A DNA stretch of 64,000 nucleotides from Bipolaris cookei (GCA_002286855.1 NRSV01000029.1:248832-312831); one strand, 5' to 3'. Shown: positions 21,825 to 34,006, counted from the stretch's first letter. Notes: generated from the letters alone by a model not told the origin. Translations and numbers: made by a program.

Positions 21825-23652
21825 ACGTGTTCTATCAGTAAGCTGCGCACCCCACCAAACTTGACGCGACGCTCTACACAACCACCACCATGCTGCAACA
21901 ACAACGCTCTACCCAGACTTTTCGTGAAGATAGAATAAGCCTTGCTATCGCATCCTATCATAATAACAAGAAATAATCTCTTCGCGCTCTTGCGAAAGCT
22001 TATGATGTGCCAGAATCGACTCTTCGAACGCGTCTCCATGGTGTCCAGCCACGATCAGAGATAGTATCTGCTAAGCGTAGGCTATCGCCTATTGAAGAGC
22101 AGTCTCTCGTACAGTGGATTCTAGACCTTGATCGACGAGGATTTCCGCCCCATATTATTGACATACGACGAATGGCAGACACTCTACTCGCTGCGCGCGG
22201 CCAAGATCCACCTCCAGCACCTGTAGGCAAATGCTGGGTGTCGCGCTTTGTCCAGAGCCAGCCAGAGCTTCAGACAAAGTGGAGCAGGAAATTTAATAGT
22301 CAGCGCGCTGACTATGAGAGTCCTACTGCAATCGCAGCATGGTTTAAGCTAGTAGAAGAGACGCGTCAGACGTACGGCGTCTTAGACCAGGATATCTACA
22401 ACTTTGACGAGACCGGGTTCGCAATGGGCGTCGCTGGCACGTCTAAGGTAGTCACAAGCTCTGACAGAGTTGGCCGAGCAGTCGTCATACAGCCAGGCAA
22501 TCTTGAGTGGGTTACAGCGATCGAGTGCGTCAACGCGTCTGGCTGGTGTCTGCCACCGTTGGTGATACTGTCTGGCAAGGTTCACCAGAGCAGCTGGTAC
22601 AATGGGCTCCCACCAGACTGGGCTATTGGCATCTCAGACAACGGCTGGACGAATGATCAGCTTGGCATAGAGTGGGTAAAGCACTTCAACCAGCATACAG
22701 CAGCTCGTACAGCTGGAGTCTATCGGCTCCTTGTCCTAGACGGTCATAGCAGCCACGCAACGCCAGAGTTCGACCAGTATTGCGCCGAGAACAAGATTAT
22801 CACTCTCTGCATACCGCCTCATACGTCGCATCTTCTCCAGCCGCTTGATGTTGGCTGCTTCTCGCCGCTTAAGCGCGCGTACGGACGTGAGGTTGAGAAG
22901 CTCGCCTGCCAAGGCGTCTACCACATTGACAAGATAGACTTCCTTACAGTCTATCAACAGATCCGGCCGATAGTGTTCACGCAGCAGAACATCCAGGCAG
23001 GCTTCCAAGCGACAGGACTTGTCCCTTCTTGTCCCGATCGCGTCCTGTCGTCGCTTACAGTAGCTAGGACACCGTCTCCACCACAGATAACCACAGATAG
23101 TAACGCTGCAACGCAAGCAGTAGCGCAGACAGAGACACCACATACAGTAGCAGAACTTCAGCAGCAGGTGCGCTATCTCCAAGAGCGGCTAAGCTGAAAA
23201 TCAGACAGCCCAACAAGTGTTGCCATACGCCAGCTCGCTAAAAGCGCTCAGCTTGCAATGCAATCAGCAGTAATTCTTGCAGAGGAGAACAAGAAGCTAC
23301 GTGCAGAAAACCAGCGCCAACAACAAAATCAGGACCAGCAACGTCAATATATCGCTTCTAGTAGAGTGCTCCAGGTCCAACAAGTCCAGCAGGTAGCTGC
23401 AGAGGCAGAAAGGGTAGTCATGGGGGGTGACCAGAGCCAGACTGGTGAGCGACGTCAACGCGCGCCGCCGACGTGCACGAAATGCCATATTCAAGGGCAT
23501 ACTCGGACTTCATGCAGAGCTATATAATTAATTATATCTTTTAGTTTCATCTAATATTATTGTGTTGTTGTAGAGCAATTGAGCAGAGCGTTGCATCAGG
23601 TTGGGTGGGGTGCTTAGCTTACTGATCTGCCCAGCTTACTGATCCCGCACGT
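21825..23652 (+). mobile_element. Pogo/Fot1-like element P1 (decayed)
   Basis: A complete 1.83-kb element with TA on each side (21823-21824, 23653-23654). Left end: 9-bp tip acgtgttct, one 17-bp box (21834-21850, atcagtaagctgcgcac), then cccacca. Right end, read inward: tip acgtgcggg, two 17-bp boxes (23627-23643 and 23610-23626), then cccaccc. The terminal repeats stay similar as far as 21875 and 23585. The duplicated box lies at the end downstream of the transposase. Confidence 0.85.
21890..23527 (+). pseudogene. Pogo/Fot1 transposase with two nonsense codons
   Basis: One continuous frame from ATG 21890 to TAA 23525-23527 (545 codons) broken only by TAA at 21974-21976 (codon 29) and TGA at 23195-23197. 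Both fit C-to-T changes (CAA to TAA, CGA to TGA), as repeat-induced point mutation would give. Domains: psq-type helix-turn-helix (RALAKAYDVPESTLRTRL), CENP-B-type HTH (ALL...WVSRFVQSQPEL), and a DDE_1 core with all three Asp in place (NFDETGF, LVLDGHSSH, LQPLDVGCF). The tail has a coiled coil rich in Gln and a zinc knuckle, CTKCHIQGHTRTSC (CX2CX4HX4C). Without the two stops it would look complete. Confidence 0.9.
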
Positions 23653-24281
23653 TATATGTACTACGTCAGTGTGCATGTACCTATGTACCTATGTATATAC
23701 TTACTACATAGGTGACGCTCCCTATGCGCTGCTCACCCGACTCTCTCTCTTCTTTATCTTTGATGTTGCCCCTGGCAGTCGCTCTGCGGCGCCTTTTTCA
23801 GTGTTTGTTTTAGCGCGGTACTATTCCGCTCTTTTAGCACAGCACTATTTCGCTCCTTGCCTCCATTTCTGCTATGCTGAGTAGATGATATAATAGCGCT
23901 AAGCCTTCAGTACAGGTATTATCTATAGTGACACGAACTGTAGGGAGGGTGTTGGGGCCAAACTTGCTCAGCTTGCTGTATGTAGCTTCTGTTTCTCTTC
24001 ATGCATTGGTCTTTCAGCTCTGTTCTAGAGCGCACAGTCTTTCAACTGTATTCAAGAGTGCATCCACGAGGCTGCAGCGTAATGTAATATGTAATGCCAC
24101 AAACCAGGAAGAGAATACTACTCTGAATTCTGTGGAGTCTCGGCCGGTCCATCAGGTTCTCTGCGACTGCTTAGATCCTTTCTAATCCGCCGCTGTGCTC
24201 CTAATTTGAGCAAGCTATCTTTACATTTGATATTTGCTTTTCAGATCCAGGCTGTCACATACATAACACAAGTGGAAAAAG
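23653..24281. other. Non-coding stretch
   Basis: Only short frames. A run of gtacctatgtacct repeats lies near 23675. Nothing recognised. Confidence 0.4.
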
Positions 24282-25040
24282 ATGCCGTGGGCCTACCTAG
24301 TCACAACGCCGGACCCAACCAGATTTCATGACATTCTGTCTCACAGTAGGACATACCCAGGGCAAAAGGGAGTAAACGCCAACGTGCCGGCATTAGCAGG
24401 TGGTGGAGTACTTTACACATATCACATCAAGTTTGACAGGCAAACTCAGCATAACGGACGACTCGCCGAATACAACACTAACAACCCCCAGCTGTAAGAT
24501 AAACCATCACAGAATCCTACACTACTAGCGAAGTGGTGCTAACTCCTAAGCTTTGATTCCCTATAAAAAAAGGCGTCTTCCGCAACATCTCCATCAACGC
24601 ACCACCTTTCCCCACCTTCAACGGTCTCGGCAAGTTCCTCCATGTCAAAATCATCGACAACTACGGCAGTCGCCACGCCAATGCCCAGGATTTCAAGCAC
24701 CCCCCATTCAAACAAGGAATGATATCACTCCTGGAACAACCGACAGCCGCTTCGTAATGTCGTCACCTTAATCGACACTGCCAAAGCCGCTGCAGCCGCT
24801 CTGGTGCTCATCAATCAGCAAACCCAGCCGCGACAGTGGCAGCAGATGGATCAGAGAAATAATCAGGCGCAAGATGCACGGAACCAGTAGGTTCTTGCCA
24901 CGATAACTGGATATGCGCCAAATCACTGGACTGAGTGGTCGAATTTCAAGGCCCAGGGCAATCAGCAGGCTGACACTGCTGCGGCCTACGAGCGAAGATT
25001 GGCTATGAAACAGGCACTAGCGCAGGCGGTAGTAGGATAG
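24282..25040 (+). pseudogene. Decayed host-like gene, family not recognised
   Basis: A clean first exon (MPWAYLVTTPDPTRFHDILS...) reaches a donor-like ctGTAAGA at about 24494. A second exon-like block follows (VFRNISINAPPFPTFNGLGK, then HVKIIDNYGSRHANAQD) from 24572, but its phase does not match the first exon. Further right the frame shifts again to ...VVTLIDTAKAAAAALVLINQ and AYERRLAMKQALAQAVVG, with an in-frame TAG at 24888-24890 that looks like a mutated CAG. The tail is Gln/Ala-rich and probably helical. At least one frameshift and one nonsense codon argue for a pseudogene next to P1. Confidence 0.5.
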
Positions 25041-25595
25041 CAGAGGGTTGTGTGGGTAAATGGTCAAGGCGATCTCAATTTCGTGAATGAGTTGGCGGCA
25101 ATCATCTTCTTTGACCCATTCATCAGGAGAGACTGATCGCCGAAAAAAAACGTTCCAAGTCCTTTTTGTTTCTTTAATTCTACTGCTACTCTAATGCTGT
25201 ACGGAATATATAAATACCTTGAGTATTTCCCAATGGCATCCGCCTGGCCTAGATAAGTGAAGCTTTGTGCTTGATAAGATCTGCTCTTGAAGATGGGACT
25301 AGGGCTGGAATTTTGGTCTTTACATAATTGAGATGAATTCCAAAACACTACTGGAAGCATGCAAGCTAAACATGCACTGAGGGGGAAATATCATTTATAG
25401 CAAATGTGCAAACAATTCAAGCCGTCCCAGACACGCAGAATCAAAGCTAAAGTTCTGTGATAGAACACATTCTTGGAAAACATAGACTGATTAAAGGATA
25501 TTCGTCACTGTTTCTTGACACATTCCTGCTCCCTACTTCCAATTCCAGACTGAAACCAAACTTTGGTTGCTAACGCCATGGCTAGGAGTTCAATA
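25041..25595. other. 3' flank of the vWA gene
   Basis: No coding frame of note. Confidence 0.4.
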
Positions 25596-28000
25596 CTAGT
25601 ACCTCCCTCCTGGTGGCGGCTGGCCGTACTGCTGCTGACCTGGGTATCCACCAGGACCACCCTGTGGCAGTCGCTGGCCATATTGACCCGGTGGAGGAGC
25701 TCCATACTGGCCTGGAGGAGGGGCTCCATATTGGCCTTGTGGGGGTGGCGCGCCATACTGGCCCTGTCCTGATGGGGGGCCTCCATACTGACCCGGTGGT
25801 GGGCCGCCGTATTGGCCTGGCGGAGCACCGTACTGGCCTGGAGGTGCGCCATATCCACCAGGTGCTTGGTGGTTGGTCTTTTCGTCCTTGGAGTCGTAAC
25901 TACGATCAATGGCGCCAAGAAGAAGCTTGATGATCCATAGATCGGGTGTGAGATCCACAGGAGGATTGGCGCGCATCATCTCTTCTTGCTCGTTTTCAAA
26001 GTCTAGTACAATGTTAGCGATATTCTATATACGGATTTATCAAACTTACTTGAGGTACAATCAACCTCTGGTCCGATTGTAGGGTGCTCATCAAGTTTAC
26101 TAAGGAACTTCCTGGCAGCTTCATCATTTCCAACCTGAGCGAACTCGAACGCAACGGCGCCTCGGCCGTACTGTGGGAAACCCTTGAGAGTATCAAAAGC
26201 ATACTGAATGGTATCAAAGATGGCGTTCTGAGGCTCTCCAGCTGGCTGACCATCGGTGATGGCAATGACCAGTACCGGCTTTTTCAGCTGACCGTTCCTT
26301 GCCCTTTGGAGAACGACGCCGTCAATGACCTTTTGTCTCATAGCAGTTCCCATGGGTGTAAGACCCTTGAACTGCACGCCACGCATGATTTGTTCAATCT
26401 GAGCCTCAGAGGCCACACCATCCTGGAGAGGACGGCCCTGTTGATCGCGTGCGTTGGAAAGATCAGTGTTCATGAAGCGAAGAGAAATACCATCAGCATC
26501 AAAGAGCGTGGCAGCAAACGAGACTCGCTCCAGAATAAGGCGTAAGTCCTTGATGCGGCTTCCCTCCTCTTCGAACTGCATGGAACCACTGTCATCTTCT
26601 ACATGTCAGCTGCGCTCCATAAGCTGAATCGCGTAGCCTACCGATATAGAGTACAATGTCGTACAAGGCAAGCTTGACGATATCATTTGCGATTTCCTTT
26701 GCGACACGCCAGCGCTGAATGATCTGGTTGATCTTGGGGCCTGCTTGTTGAGCGATCTGGGCAATCCTTGGGTCATTTGGCGGGTAGAAGCCCTGGAGGT
26801 TCTTCTCCTGGATACAAGCATTGAGAAGTTGCTTGTAGCCTTCTACCTCAGCAGGGCTGCTCTGAGATAGTTGCTGGGGAGGCGGGCCACCCGGGTATCC
26901 TCCCTGAGGCGGAGGAGCGCCGTATTGACCCTGTGGGGGCTGTCCTGGTGGAGCACCCTAATTCATACGTTAGCGATTGTACAGACAGCTTGCTTCTGCG
27001 GCAAAACGAGGTATCAAAAATGTGAAGGAAGTTGCGGAACAAAACATATAGGGTTCAAATGACGAAGGTTTGCATAATGGAGATCCAGGATCAAATCCGT
27101 CAAGCATAAACAGGCGAGAGAGCTGATCAATACGAACATTTGGCGGGTAAGTCGGTGAAAGAGGTTGGTTATACTGCTGAGGCGGCTGTCCGTAGGGTTG
27201 CTGTCCATAGGGTTGCTGTCCATAGGGTTGCTGTCCATAGGGTTGCTGTCCGTAAGACTGTTGTCCATATGATTGCGGGGTTGGTGGTGGACTCCATGGG
27301 GCTGGCGGCGCCTGGCCAGGATAGGGAGATTGGGCATACGGAGACTGAGGCTGTTGACCTGGAGGCGGCGGAGGAGGAGGCCTGTTGTAGCCAGACTGTC
27401 CTTGAGGATAGGGTGATGATGATGTGCCGTAGGGACTTGGAGCGGGCGGCTGTGAATATGGAGACTGTGGTGGTGCATTTGAAGCAGGGCGCGGGGGCAT
27501 AGGAGGGCCAGGTTGTGGTTGTGCATATGGATTTGGTGCTTGTCCGGGGGGCGGGGGCGGCTGGTAGGCGCTGTAGCTGGAGGCCATTTTGCTTGAGAGA
27601 GGCATGTGTGGCTAGAGCACAAGGGCAGATTGTGGCGGGTAGAGTCCAGAGGGCGGGCGGTCCAAGAGGGCGGGGGTTTATTGGGAGTCAAAAGTGGAGT
27701 GGGGACTCGTCACGGCTTGCAAATGCCTAGTCTTGGGTGGCGGGTACAGCAGGGCAGAGGGCGATGACGATGCAGGCAGAGCGGGAACTAGCAGCAAAAG
27801 AAAGAGCCTTGACTTACCCCGGGAGCGCCGGCACCTGAGGCACCTGAGGCACCTGGATACGCTTGGTACTGCTGCTGTCCAGGCTGCGTTTGCGTTAGTG
27901 AGCGCTTTGAATGCAACGCGGCGCTCACACGGAGCACTGCACTTACATAGCCAGGCTGGCCGCCTGGAGGCATGCCTGCTGCAGCATTTGCTGCAGCCAT
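25596..28000 (-). CDS. von Willebrand A-domain protein with low-complexity arms
   Basis: A six-exon model joins in phase: 28000-27947, 27883-27818, 27611-27138, 26957-26642, 26598-26050 and 26002-25596 (1866 nt, 621 residues). All donors are GT; the third (GTTCGT) is weak, so that junction is the least certain. An alternative is a start at ATG 27586 or 27605 without the two small exons. The N-terminal 230 residues are Pro/Gln/Tyr/Gly-rich with YGQQP pentads; the middle holds a helical region (EGYKQLLNACIQEKNLQGFYPPNDPRI) and a vWA domain with the metal site DDSGSM (split by an intron), LTPMGTAM and AITDGQP. The C-terminal 95 residues are again GQYGAPP repeats. The domain is predicted to bind protein ligands through a divalent metal; the partner is unknown. 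Confidence 0.8.
27184..27262 (-). repeat. 15-bp coding tandem repeat (YGQQP)n
   Basis: Four to five near-perfect copies of a 15-bp unit (ggttgctgtccatag on +) inside exon 3 of the vWA gene. Confidence 0.85.
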
Positions 28001-29388
28001 CTTGCTCGCGAGCTACATCAGGTCAGCTTAATTTGCCCGCTACGTACATACACCTCGATGACGCAGGCGGGGTCATGGGGGATGGAGGGGCAGCCAAGGA
28101 ACCAAAGGATAACATACACCCATTGTTGTACGTGTTGCTTCGGAGCTTCTCACAGTGCTGGAGGAGTTGAGAAAAAGCTTGACAAGGCTGATTTTTCAGG
28201 TGGAGCTCTGCAGGTTATGAAGGAAGAAATGGCGGGTGAGAAGCGTGGGTGCCTTGCGCGCTGTTTGTGGGAAGGATGGCGCTGAGGCCCAGGTCAGCGC
28301 AACACGTTGGTCAGCTCCGCCCCAGCAGGCGCCCGTTGCACCGCCTGACGGGTGTTGTCATTGGCCATTGGTCGAGCGCATTGGGCTTTGGGCGTGTATA
28401 CGTGATGAAATGTGGGACATATTGAGGCTGAGCTGTCACCAACCCAGTGAAGGCGCCATGTTTGTACAAGGGGCGCTTACGAACGAGCGGGGCATTCTCA
28501 GGCGAGTAGATGGTCGTACTCTACCGGCCACTTAGACAGGTTGTGCATGCATACTACATTTACGGATCAATCGTTTCACGAAGAATACATCTGTAGCTCC
28601 TAGACCCTTTTCCTCACTCCACTGGCGGGTCAAGGTTGATTTCACTGCCACTGCACAGCCACTGTTGTGGCCGAAGCTGTGCCACCGAACATGATCACGC
28701 ATACTACGTCATTCTAGCACCTGATATCTGACAGCCCGTTGTCTTGCTACGGTTATCCTAGTAATTGAATTGAAGCTTGCAGTTCAAAGCACGTGTCTCT
28801 GCGAGGATTCCAATTGACGCAGAGTGAGGGAAATTTTCATAGAATCAACTTGATGTAACAAACACTGAGGCATGATTGAATTTTAGATGAACCTTTACAA
28901 GTAAATCTCTCCAAAAAAAGACTATCGAAGCGAGTAACAAGCTTCACAACGTCCAAGACATGATATTGCTACCGTAGCCAACAATGGTAAAGATGCTGCA
29001 AGTACAATTAACCCAAGACTGTATTCAACGACGCACGCACCATCGGTCAAGATATGAAATACCAAATGTTCGACTCTGTTCTCAACCCTATACTGTTACT
29101 TTGAGTCTGCATTTCAAAGCCCCCCCCCTCTACAATTGCCTACATTTAAACGGCATCCGACCTCAGAACATCACTGCCATCAAAGCGAATAGTATTCTAT
29201 CGTAAACACACTTCGATGACGATCGCTCTCGTATCTTCCAAAGTTCCCCTCAGCTGTAAACAGGCGCCCGTTTAGAACGCGACGATGCCCCGCAACCCCG
29301 CCATCACCACTTCGTGTATACAACAGTTGAGCAATCCCCCTTCGTACACAGACGCAACAACCCACTCTTTCCCTCAACAGAACATACC
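28001..29388. promoter_or_regulatory. Divergent intergenic region, vWA gene and methyltransferase
   Basis: 1.4 kb between two start codons pointing apart. It must contain both promoters; no gene and no specific element recognised. A C9 run lies near 29122. Confidence 0.4.
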
Positions 29389-30265
29389 ATGTCCAACCAA
29401 GAACTCAATAACGCGCGCTTCAGCGCCGAAGCCCTAGAATGGGATTCCAACAAGAAGCACGTAGAATCCACCTCCAACGCCCTTGAAGCAATAAAACGCT
29501 ACGTACACGCATTCAAAGACGGTAGAAGCAAAGGTAACATGAATTCCTCATTTCCAATCCACTTTACAGTACCAAAAAAAATCCATCAAAAACTACAAAA
29601 AATAAATAAAATAATCAACCCTGAGTTCTGAAAACTAAGAGAAAAATCTCCCAGATCTCGACGTCCTAGAAATCGGCTGTGGCACTGGCCTTCTCTCCTT
29701 CATGCTCGCCCCCTACGTGCGCAGCTTAATCGGCGTCGACACAGCCGACGGCATGATCTCCGCCTTCAACATCAAACTCGCCAATCTACGCTCTCAGCAT
29801 CCTAATCTCTGCTCTGTCAATCACTTCCTCACCAACCCGGACGCGCACGAGTTGCAAAGTGCAGCAGCGCTACTAGCGACGCATAGGGGAGAGGAAGTAA
29901 AGCCGCCGTACGAGTACCGTTTTGATCTAGTAGTCTCGCATCTAACGCTACATCATATCCCGTCTATGCCGGATATCCTGCAGACGATGCATAAGTGCTT
30001 GCGGCATGGGGGTGTGGTGGCGCTGACGGATTATGAGGATTTTGGGCCAGAGGCTGTGCCATTTCATCCTGTCAGTAAGCGGCTTGGGGTGGAGAGGCAT
30101 GGGATTAAGAAGAAGGAGATTGAGGAGATGTTGCTGGGGACGGGGTTCAACGAGGTGAGGGTTGAGGAGGCGTTTGTTTTGAGGAAGGAGGTTGAGGCAG
30201 AGGATGGGAAACCGGCGAGGGAGATGGATTTTCCGTTTTTGATTTGCTTTGGTGTTAAGAGTTGA
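29389..30265 (+). CDS. Class I SAM-dependent methyltransferase
   Basis: Exons 29389-29533 and 29655-30265 (251 residues); intron GTAACA...TCCCAG. The SAM-binding motif I is clear right after the intron (DLDVLEIGCGTGLLS), followed by a motif II acidic residue (IGVDTADGM) and motif IV-type FDLVVSHLTLHHIP with post-motif ALTDYEDFG. This is the Methyltransf_11/UbiE-like arrangement seen in small-molecule methyltransferases; the substrate cannot be told from sequence. Its stop is 36 bp from the stop of the convergent Irc6-like gene. Confidence 0.9.
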
Positions 30266-30301
30266 AAGAATGCAAGCAAAGACGAAGGGATTTGTAAATG
30301 T

Positions 30302-31220
30302 TCAGAAATCTTTCATCAGGTCGTTGACAGCCTTGGCAGCGAAGCGTTTCCGTTCACCTTCTTCCATGCCCTCGCCCATTTCTTTGATAGCAACCACTTT
30401 TCGCATCATGACTTCGAGATCTTCAACATCTTTATCGTCTGTCTCTCCCTCTTCGTCGCCATCATACCCCGCAAGCGCACTCTTCATGCCAAACAACTCC
30501 ATGTTCATTTCAGCTTCTTCCGCCTCAAAGCTATTCTCAAACCCCTCTTCATCTTCGCCAAAATCCAAGGCTGTACTGCTCTCCCACTCCGCTGCCTCGA
30601 GCGCTTCCCGCACCCGCTGGATTCCTGTGGCTTCGCCAAACTCATTTTTGCCCTTTTTCTCAGAGTCAATATATTCGAAACCATAGTCCATGGCCAACTC
30701 TTCCCACTCCTCAAGGCTTTTGTCCAGGTACGGCGTAATAGACTGCGGCATCGCCACCGCTAGACACGAAATGTCGCCGCCATAGCCACACGCACGTTCA
30801 ATTACATCCGAGATGGCCTGCATCGTTTCTTTGACCTTATCTGCATCTTTTTCTTGGACTGGTCTCTTGAAACAATATACCCATGCACCGAGCGCTGTGA
30901 CGACTTCGCGGGCTTCCGGTTTGGTGAATTCGGTGCGCCATTCAGAAACGTTAGGTAATTCGTCGATCCAGATGGGCACAGTGGCGGTGTAGTACTTGGT
31001 TTCAATGCGCAACTCGTGCGTAAGGCCAGCCGTAGTATTGGATGTGGGTTCTGGAGCGGAGCCTGTGAGCTCTGCAGGATAATTAGCGAATGGCGTAAGA
31101 GCAACCACGTTGAAACATACCTTTGAGAAGTGGCAGTACACCAGCATCTGGCGCCCCAACAATCAAAAGGCGTCGTGGATTCTTGATATCCATGCTATCC
31201 ATGCCCTCCATGCTATTCAT
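30302..31220 (-). CDS. irc6: Irc6/p34 (AAGAB)-type adaptor-binding protein
   Basis: Exons 31220-31121 and 31071-30302 (289 residues), intron GTATGT...CTGCAG. The N-terminus is a GTPase-like fold opening with RRLLIVGAPDAGVLPLLKELTGSAPEP, followed by the strands THELRIETKYYTATVPIWIDE and ALGAWVYCFKRP that mark the p34/Irc6 family. The C-terminus is acidic (DEEGFENSFEAEEAEM, DGDEEGETDD) and ends in a conserved helix. In yeast Irc6 and mammalian p34 this protein binds clathrin adaptor subunits and helps adaptor assembly. Start set at ATG 31220 (MNSMEGMDSMD); a longer frame to 31364 is less likely. Confidence 0.85.
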
Positions 31221-31625
31221 ATTGTGGCGTTGTGCTGGAAAAAGTGGTGGGTTGCGGAGTTCTCGGGGGTGAGCCCTCGATCTTTCATTGTGGGGCAACA
31301 GGCTACAATAATCAAAAGCAATAGCGACTGCGCCTAGACTACACCCTAGATGTGGCGGAGACATTTCTTCGGACCATCACGTGTCACGCAATAGTTTCGC
31401 ATTCTTTTGAAAATGAACATTTATTCGTGTTCCAAGGTATCATCAAATTTGCTATCCCGTTTTCAGCGTATGCCCCAGCAAAAGTGACCTGGTATCATAC
31501 CTGTCGGTGTATTCCCCTTGCCATTTATCAATCGCGTCAAGCGCGTCCTTACAGCTGTTGCGCTTGGGATTGCTTGCTTGCTACTGCTGCTCAAGTTGTG
31601 TCTTTTCCGGAATTTCTCCTGTGGT

Positions 31626-32131
31626 TCAACGTCCACCACCTCGAGTGCTAGCCCTCGCCCTGTTGACTGTAGCCCTACCACGCGCAAGGCCAACACCACG
31701 GCCCCTCGTACCTCTCGACCGGAACATGGGCGCGTTCCTATCCGTAGTTAGCACCTTGCTCAGTGAAGATTCCTTTGACGAGCCTACCTCAACATGTCCG
31801 GTACAATGAAGTATCGTACATGGCTTCCCCGAATGTAGACTTGCTCAAGATGTGAAACACGACCGTCACGGGCGGTCACAGTAATATCCTTTAGCTGCAC
31901 GTTCATGTTGTCCTCAGCTGCGAACCCGTTAGCAGGGTTGAAATGTTGTAGACAGGATAGAAGCCGTACCTTCAATCAGCTTGCCGCGGTAGACCTCGCC
32001 AGATGTGATTTCGAGCGTGACAATGTGGCCCTGTTGAAAGTCAGTACTGACATGGGAGAATCTGAGAACCGTGCTGCGCATACCGCTGCCTCATTGAGTA
32101 GCTTGATTGGAATACCAATAGTGCTCGTCAT
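31626..32131 (-). CDS. smd3: Small nuclear ribonucleoprotein SmD3
   Basis: Four exons: 32131-32084, 32030-31970, 31917-31788 and 31737-31626 (351 nt, 116 residues), every phase consistent. Sm motif 1 spans HIVTLEITSGEVYRGKLIE and AEDNMNVQLKDI; Sm motif 2 is YIRGSHVRYFIVPDML. The tail is RG-rich (RSRGTRGRGVGLARGRA), a typical site for arginine methylation. SmD3 is one of seven proteins in the heptameric ring on spliceosomal snRNAs. Introns are dense for such a short gene, as is usual for Sm genes in these fungi. Confidence 0.97.
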
Positions 32132-33679
32132 CTTTAGAAATTGGGTGTTGGGCTTAAATTATAGGTTTGTAGCTAGTTATGCGCGTGCTTAAGGTTACGA
32201 AGAAGACGTTCGGTGAAGATCCGTGAAAGGTGCTTAGTCAGATAATGGAGGTGAATGCGCTCGTTGTGTCGCCAAGGCAGTCGCAGAGTAGCGCACTCTT
32301 CAGCTTCAGTAATATGTTTGGAGGCACCGCAGTGTGTGGTTGTGGATAGTTTTGGTGCAGGGCTGCTGCGCGTACCAATATCGCTGTCTACAGAAAGTTG
32401 AAGGTTGAGCTCGGACCATTCACTTAGTCATCGCGTGCATGCGGATTTGGCTATCTGAACTCATTCTTCCTTTCTTCGCTCTCCGCGGCAACAAGAGAAA
32501 GATTAGAGCCCGTCTCAACAGTTTGCTTCAGTCTTCGAAGCAAGATATCACAGATCTTACAAGTAGAAAGCACGCTGCAAACTGATCTCGAATCTAACTT
32601 TCCTCCCTCAACACGGTCATAATCATCATTATTCCCGATATGCCTTGCACTAATGAACGCAATGATGACCCTTGTAGGAGCTTGATCCTGAGACCCTCAC
32701 TCTCCGTTGTCGTCTGATTAGAAACCATCACACTCTATCGTAAATGATGTGGTCTCGAACAAACGCATCTGCATCCCGCTCGACAGCGGGTACTATGTAC
32801 ATGCACTAAAATCGATTTGTCCCCTAACGAGTCGTTTTTTGAACAAGGAACTTCCGCCAGGAGAGGAACAGAGGTTTCGGGGTATCAAGACAACGTCCAA
32901 CTCATCGTTTATCGGCGCAACACCTTAATACCGCTTACCAGGATAGTAATTCAAGCTACTACGAAAATAGAAGGATAATTTTAGCAAACGCTAAGTGTCT
33001 ACCAAAACGTTCTGCCGGGCTCTCAAGCACAGATCAATCACTAAAATATTGGTCGGCTTGTCATCAATAGTAGATGGATGCAGTTTTGCGAGGCTCCGTA
33101 GAATGCCTGACGTATTTGTGTCGACTTGGCATCCGGACATGAACTAATTGGGGTATTGTTAGCTATCACATGACACTTCTCGGCGCGTCTATGGGCGGAT
33201 CATCCCGTCCGGAAAAAAACACACAACTGTAGGAGCACATGGCGTATCCACTACGTTAGTAAATTTAAGGTAAGCGGTTGATTAGAGCGTCCACCATATG
33301 CTGACTACTCACCACACTCTAGCTTCTGGCCATCACACACTTGCATTTACTCGCATCCGATACCGTAAGGCCCGCAAGCTCGATGACACGATGTGAAGAC
33401 AATGCAACACGGTAAATGAATACGAAGATGAGTAATTTTTACAAAGGCACAATTTTGTACATTGGCTCCAAGACAGTATGTTCCCACCTGTAACAAGCCT
33501 ACGCTGCCAACGTCGGGTTCCACAATGTTATACTTTTGATAATATCTAGGTTGCTAGATATGTTGTCAGTAGACTATATAAGACAACCTGCGCTACTTTA
33601 ACACGAAATCAGAACAGCACCTGGATCACAACAAACAGATCCCTAAATCTTCAATCCTTCTACCTTCAGTTTGTTCAAA
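32132..33679. other. 1.5-kb gene-free region
   Basis: Promoter of SmD3 on the left and of the small secreted protein on the right. No frame above 60 codons looks coding, and no repeat from elsewhere in the window occurs. Confidence 0.45.
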
Positions 33680-34006
33680 ATGCATCTCGCTACCACCCTC
33701 TCTGTCCTTGCGACCACCGCCACAATGGCATCCGCCGTCAAAGTTCAATACTACCGCGATGGTGGGTGTTCCGACTACCTCGTTGAATTCTATCCACCAG
33801 GCAACGGAAACTGCTACAACTACGAGTACAGCAACAGTCACAGCGCCAACGTAGCTACTTGCGATAGCGCTCGAGGATGCGGTTGTGTTTTCTACGACCA
33901 GAGAGGCTGCAAGGGAAATACGTGGTCAGCAGATATCAGCAAAAGCAACTGTGCCTCCAACTGGGACGGTGGAGGCTTCAAGTCCATGAAGTGCTACAGC
34001 TACTAA
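33680..34006 (+). CDS. Small secreted cysteine-rich protein (candidate effector)
   Basis: A 108-residue single-exon product. Start at ATG 33680 (caaaATGca), with a signal peptide MHLATTLSVLATTATMASA followed by a mature domain with eight cysteines (GGC, GNC, ATC, RGCGC, RGC, SNC, MKC), rich in Tyr, Asn, Ser and Gly. The size, secretion signal and even cysteine count are those of fungal apoplastic effectors or antimicrobial-like proteins, but I do not recognise a named family. A TATA-like tatataagac lies about 105 bp upstream. Confidence 0.85.
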   Translation: MHLATTLSVLATTATMASAVKVQYYRDGGCSDYLVEFYPPGNGNCYNYEYSNSHSANVATCDSARGCGCVFYDQRGCKGNTWSADISKSNCASNWDGGGFKSMKCYSY

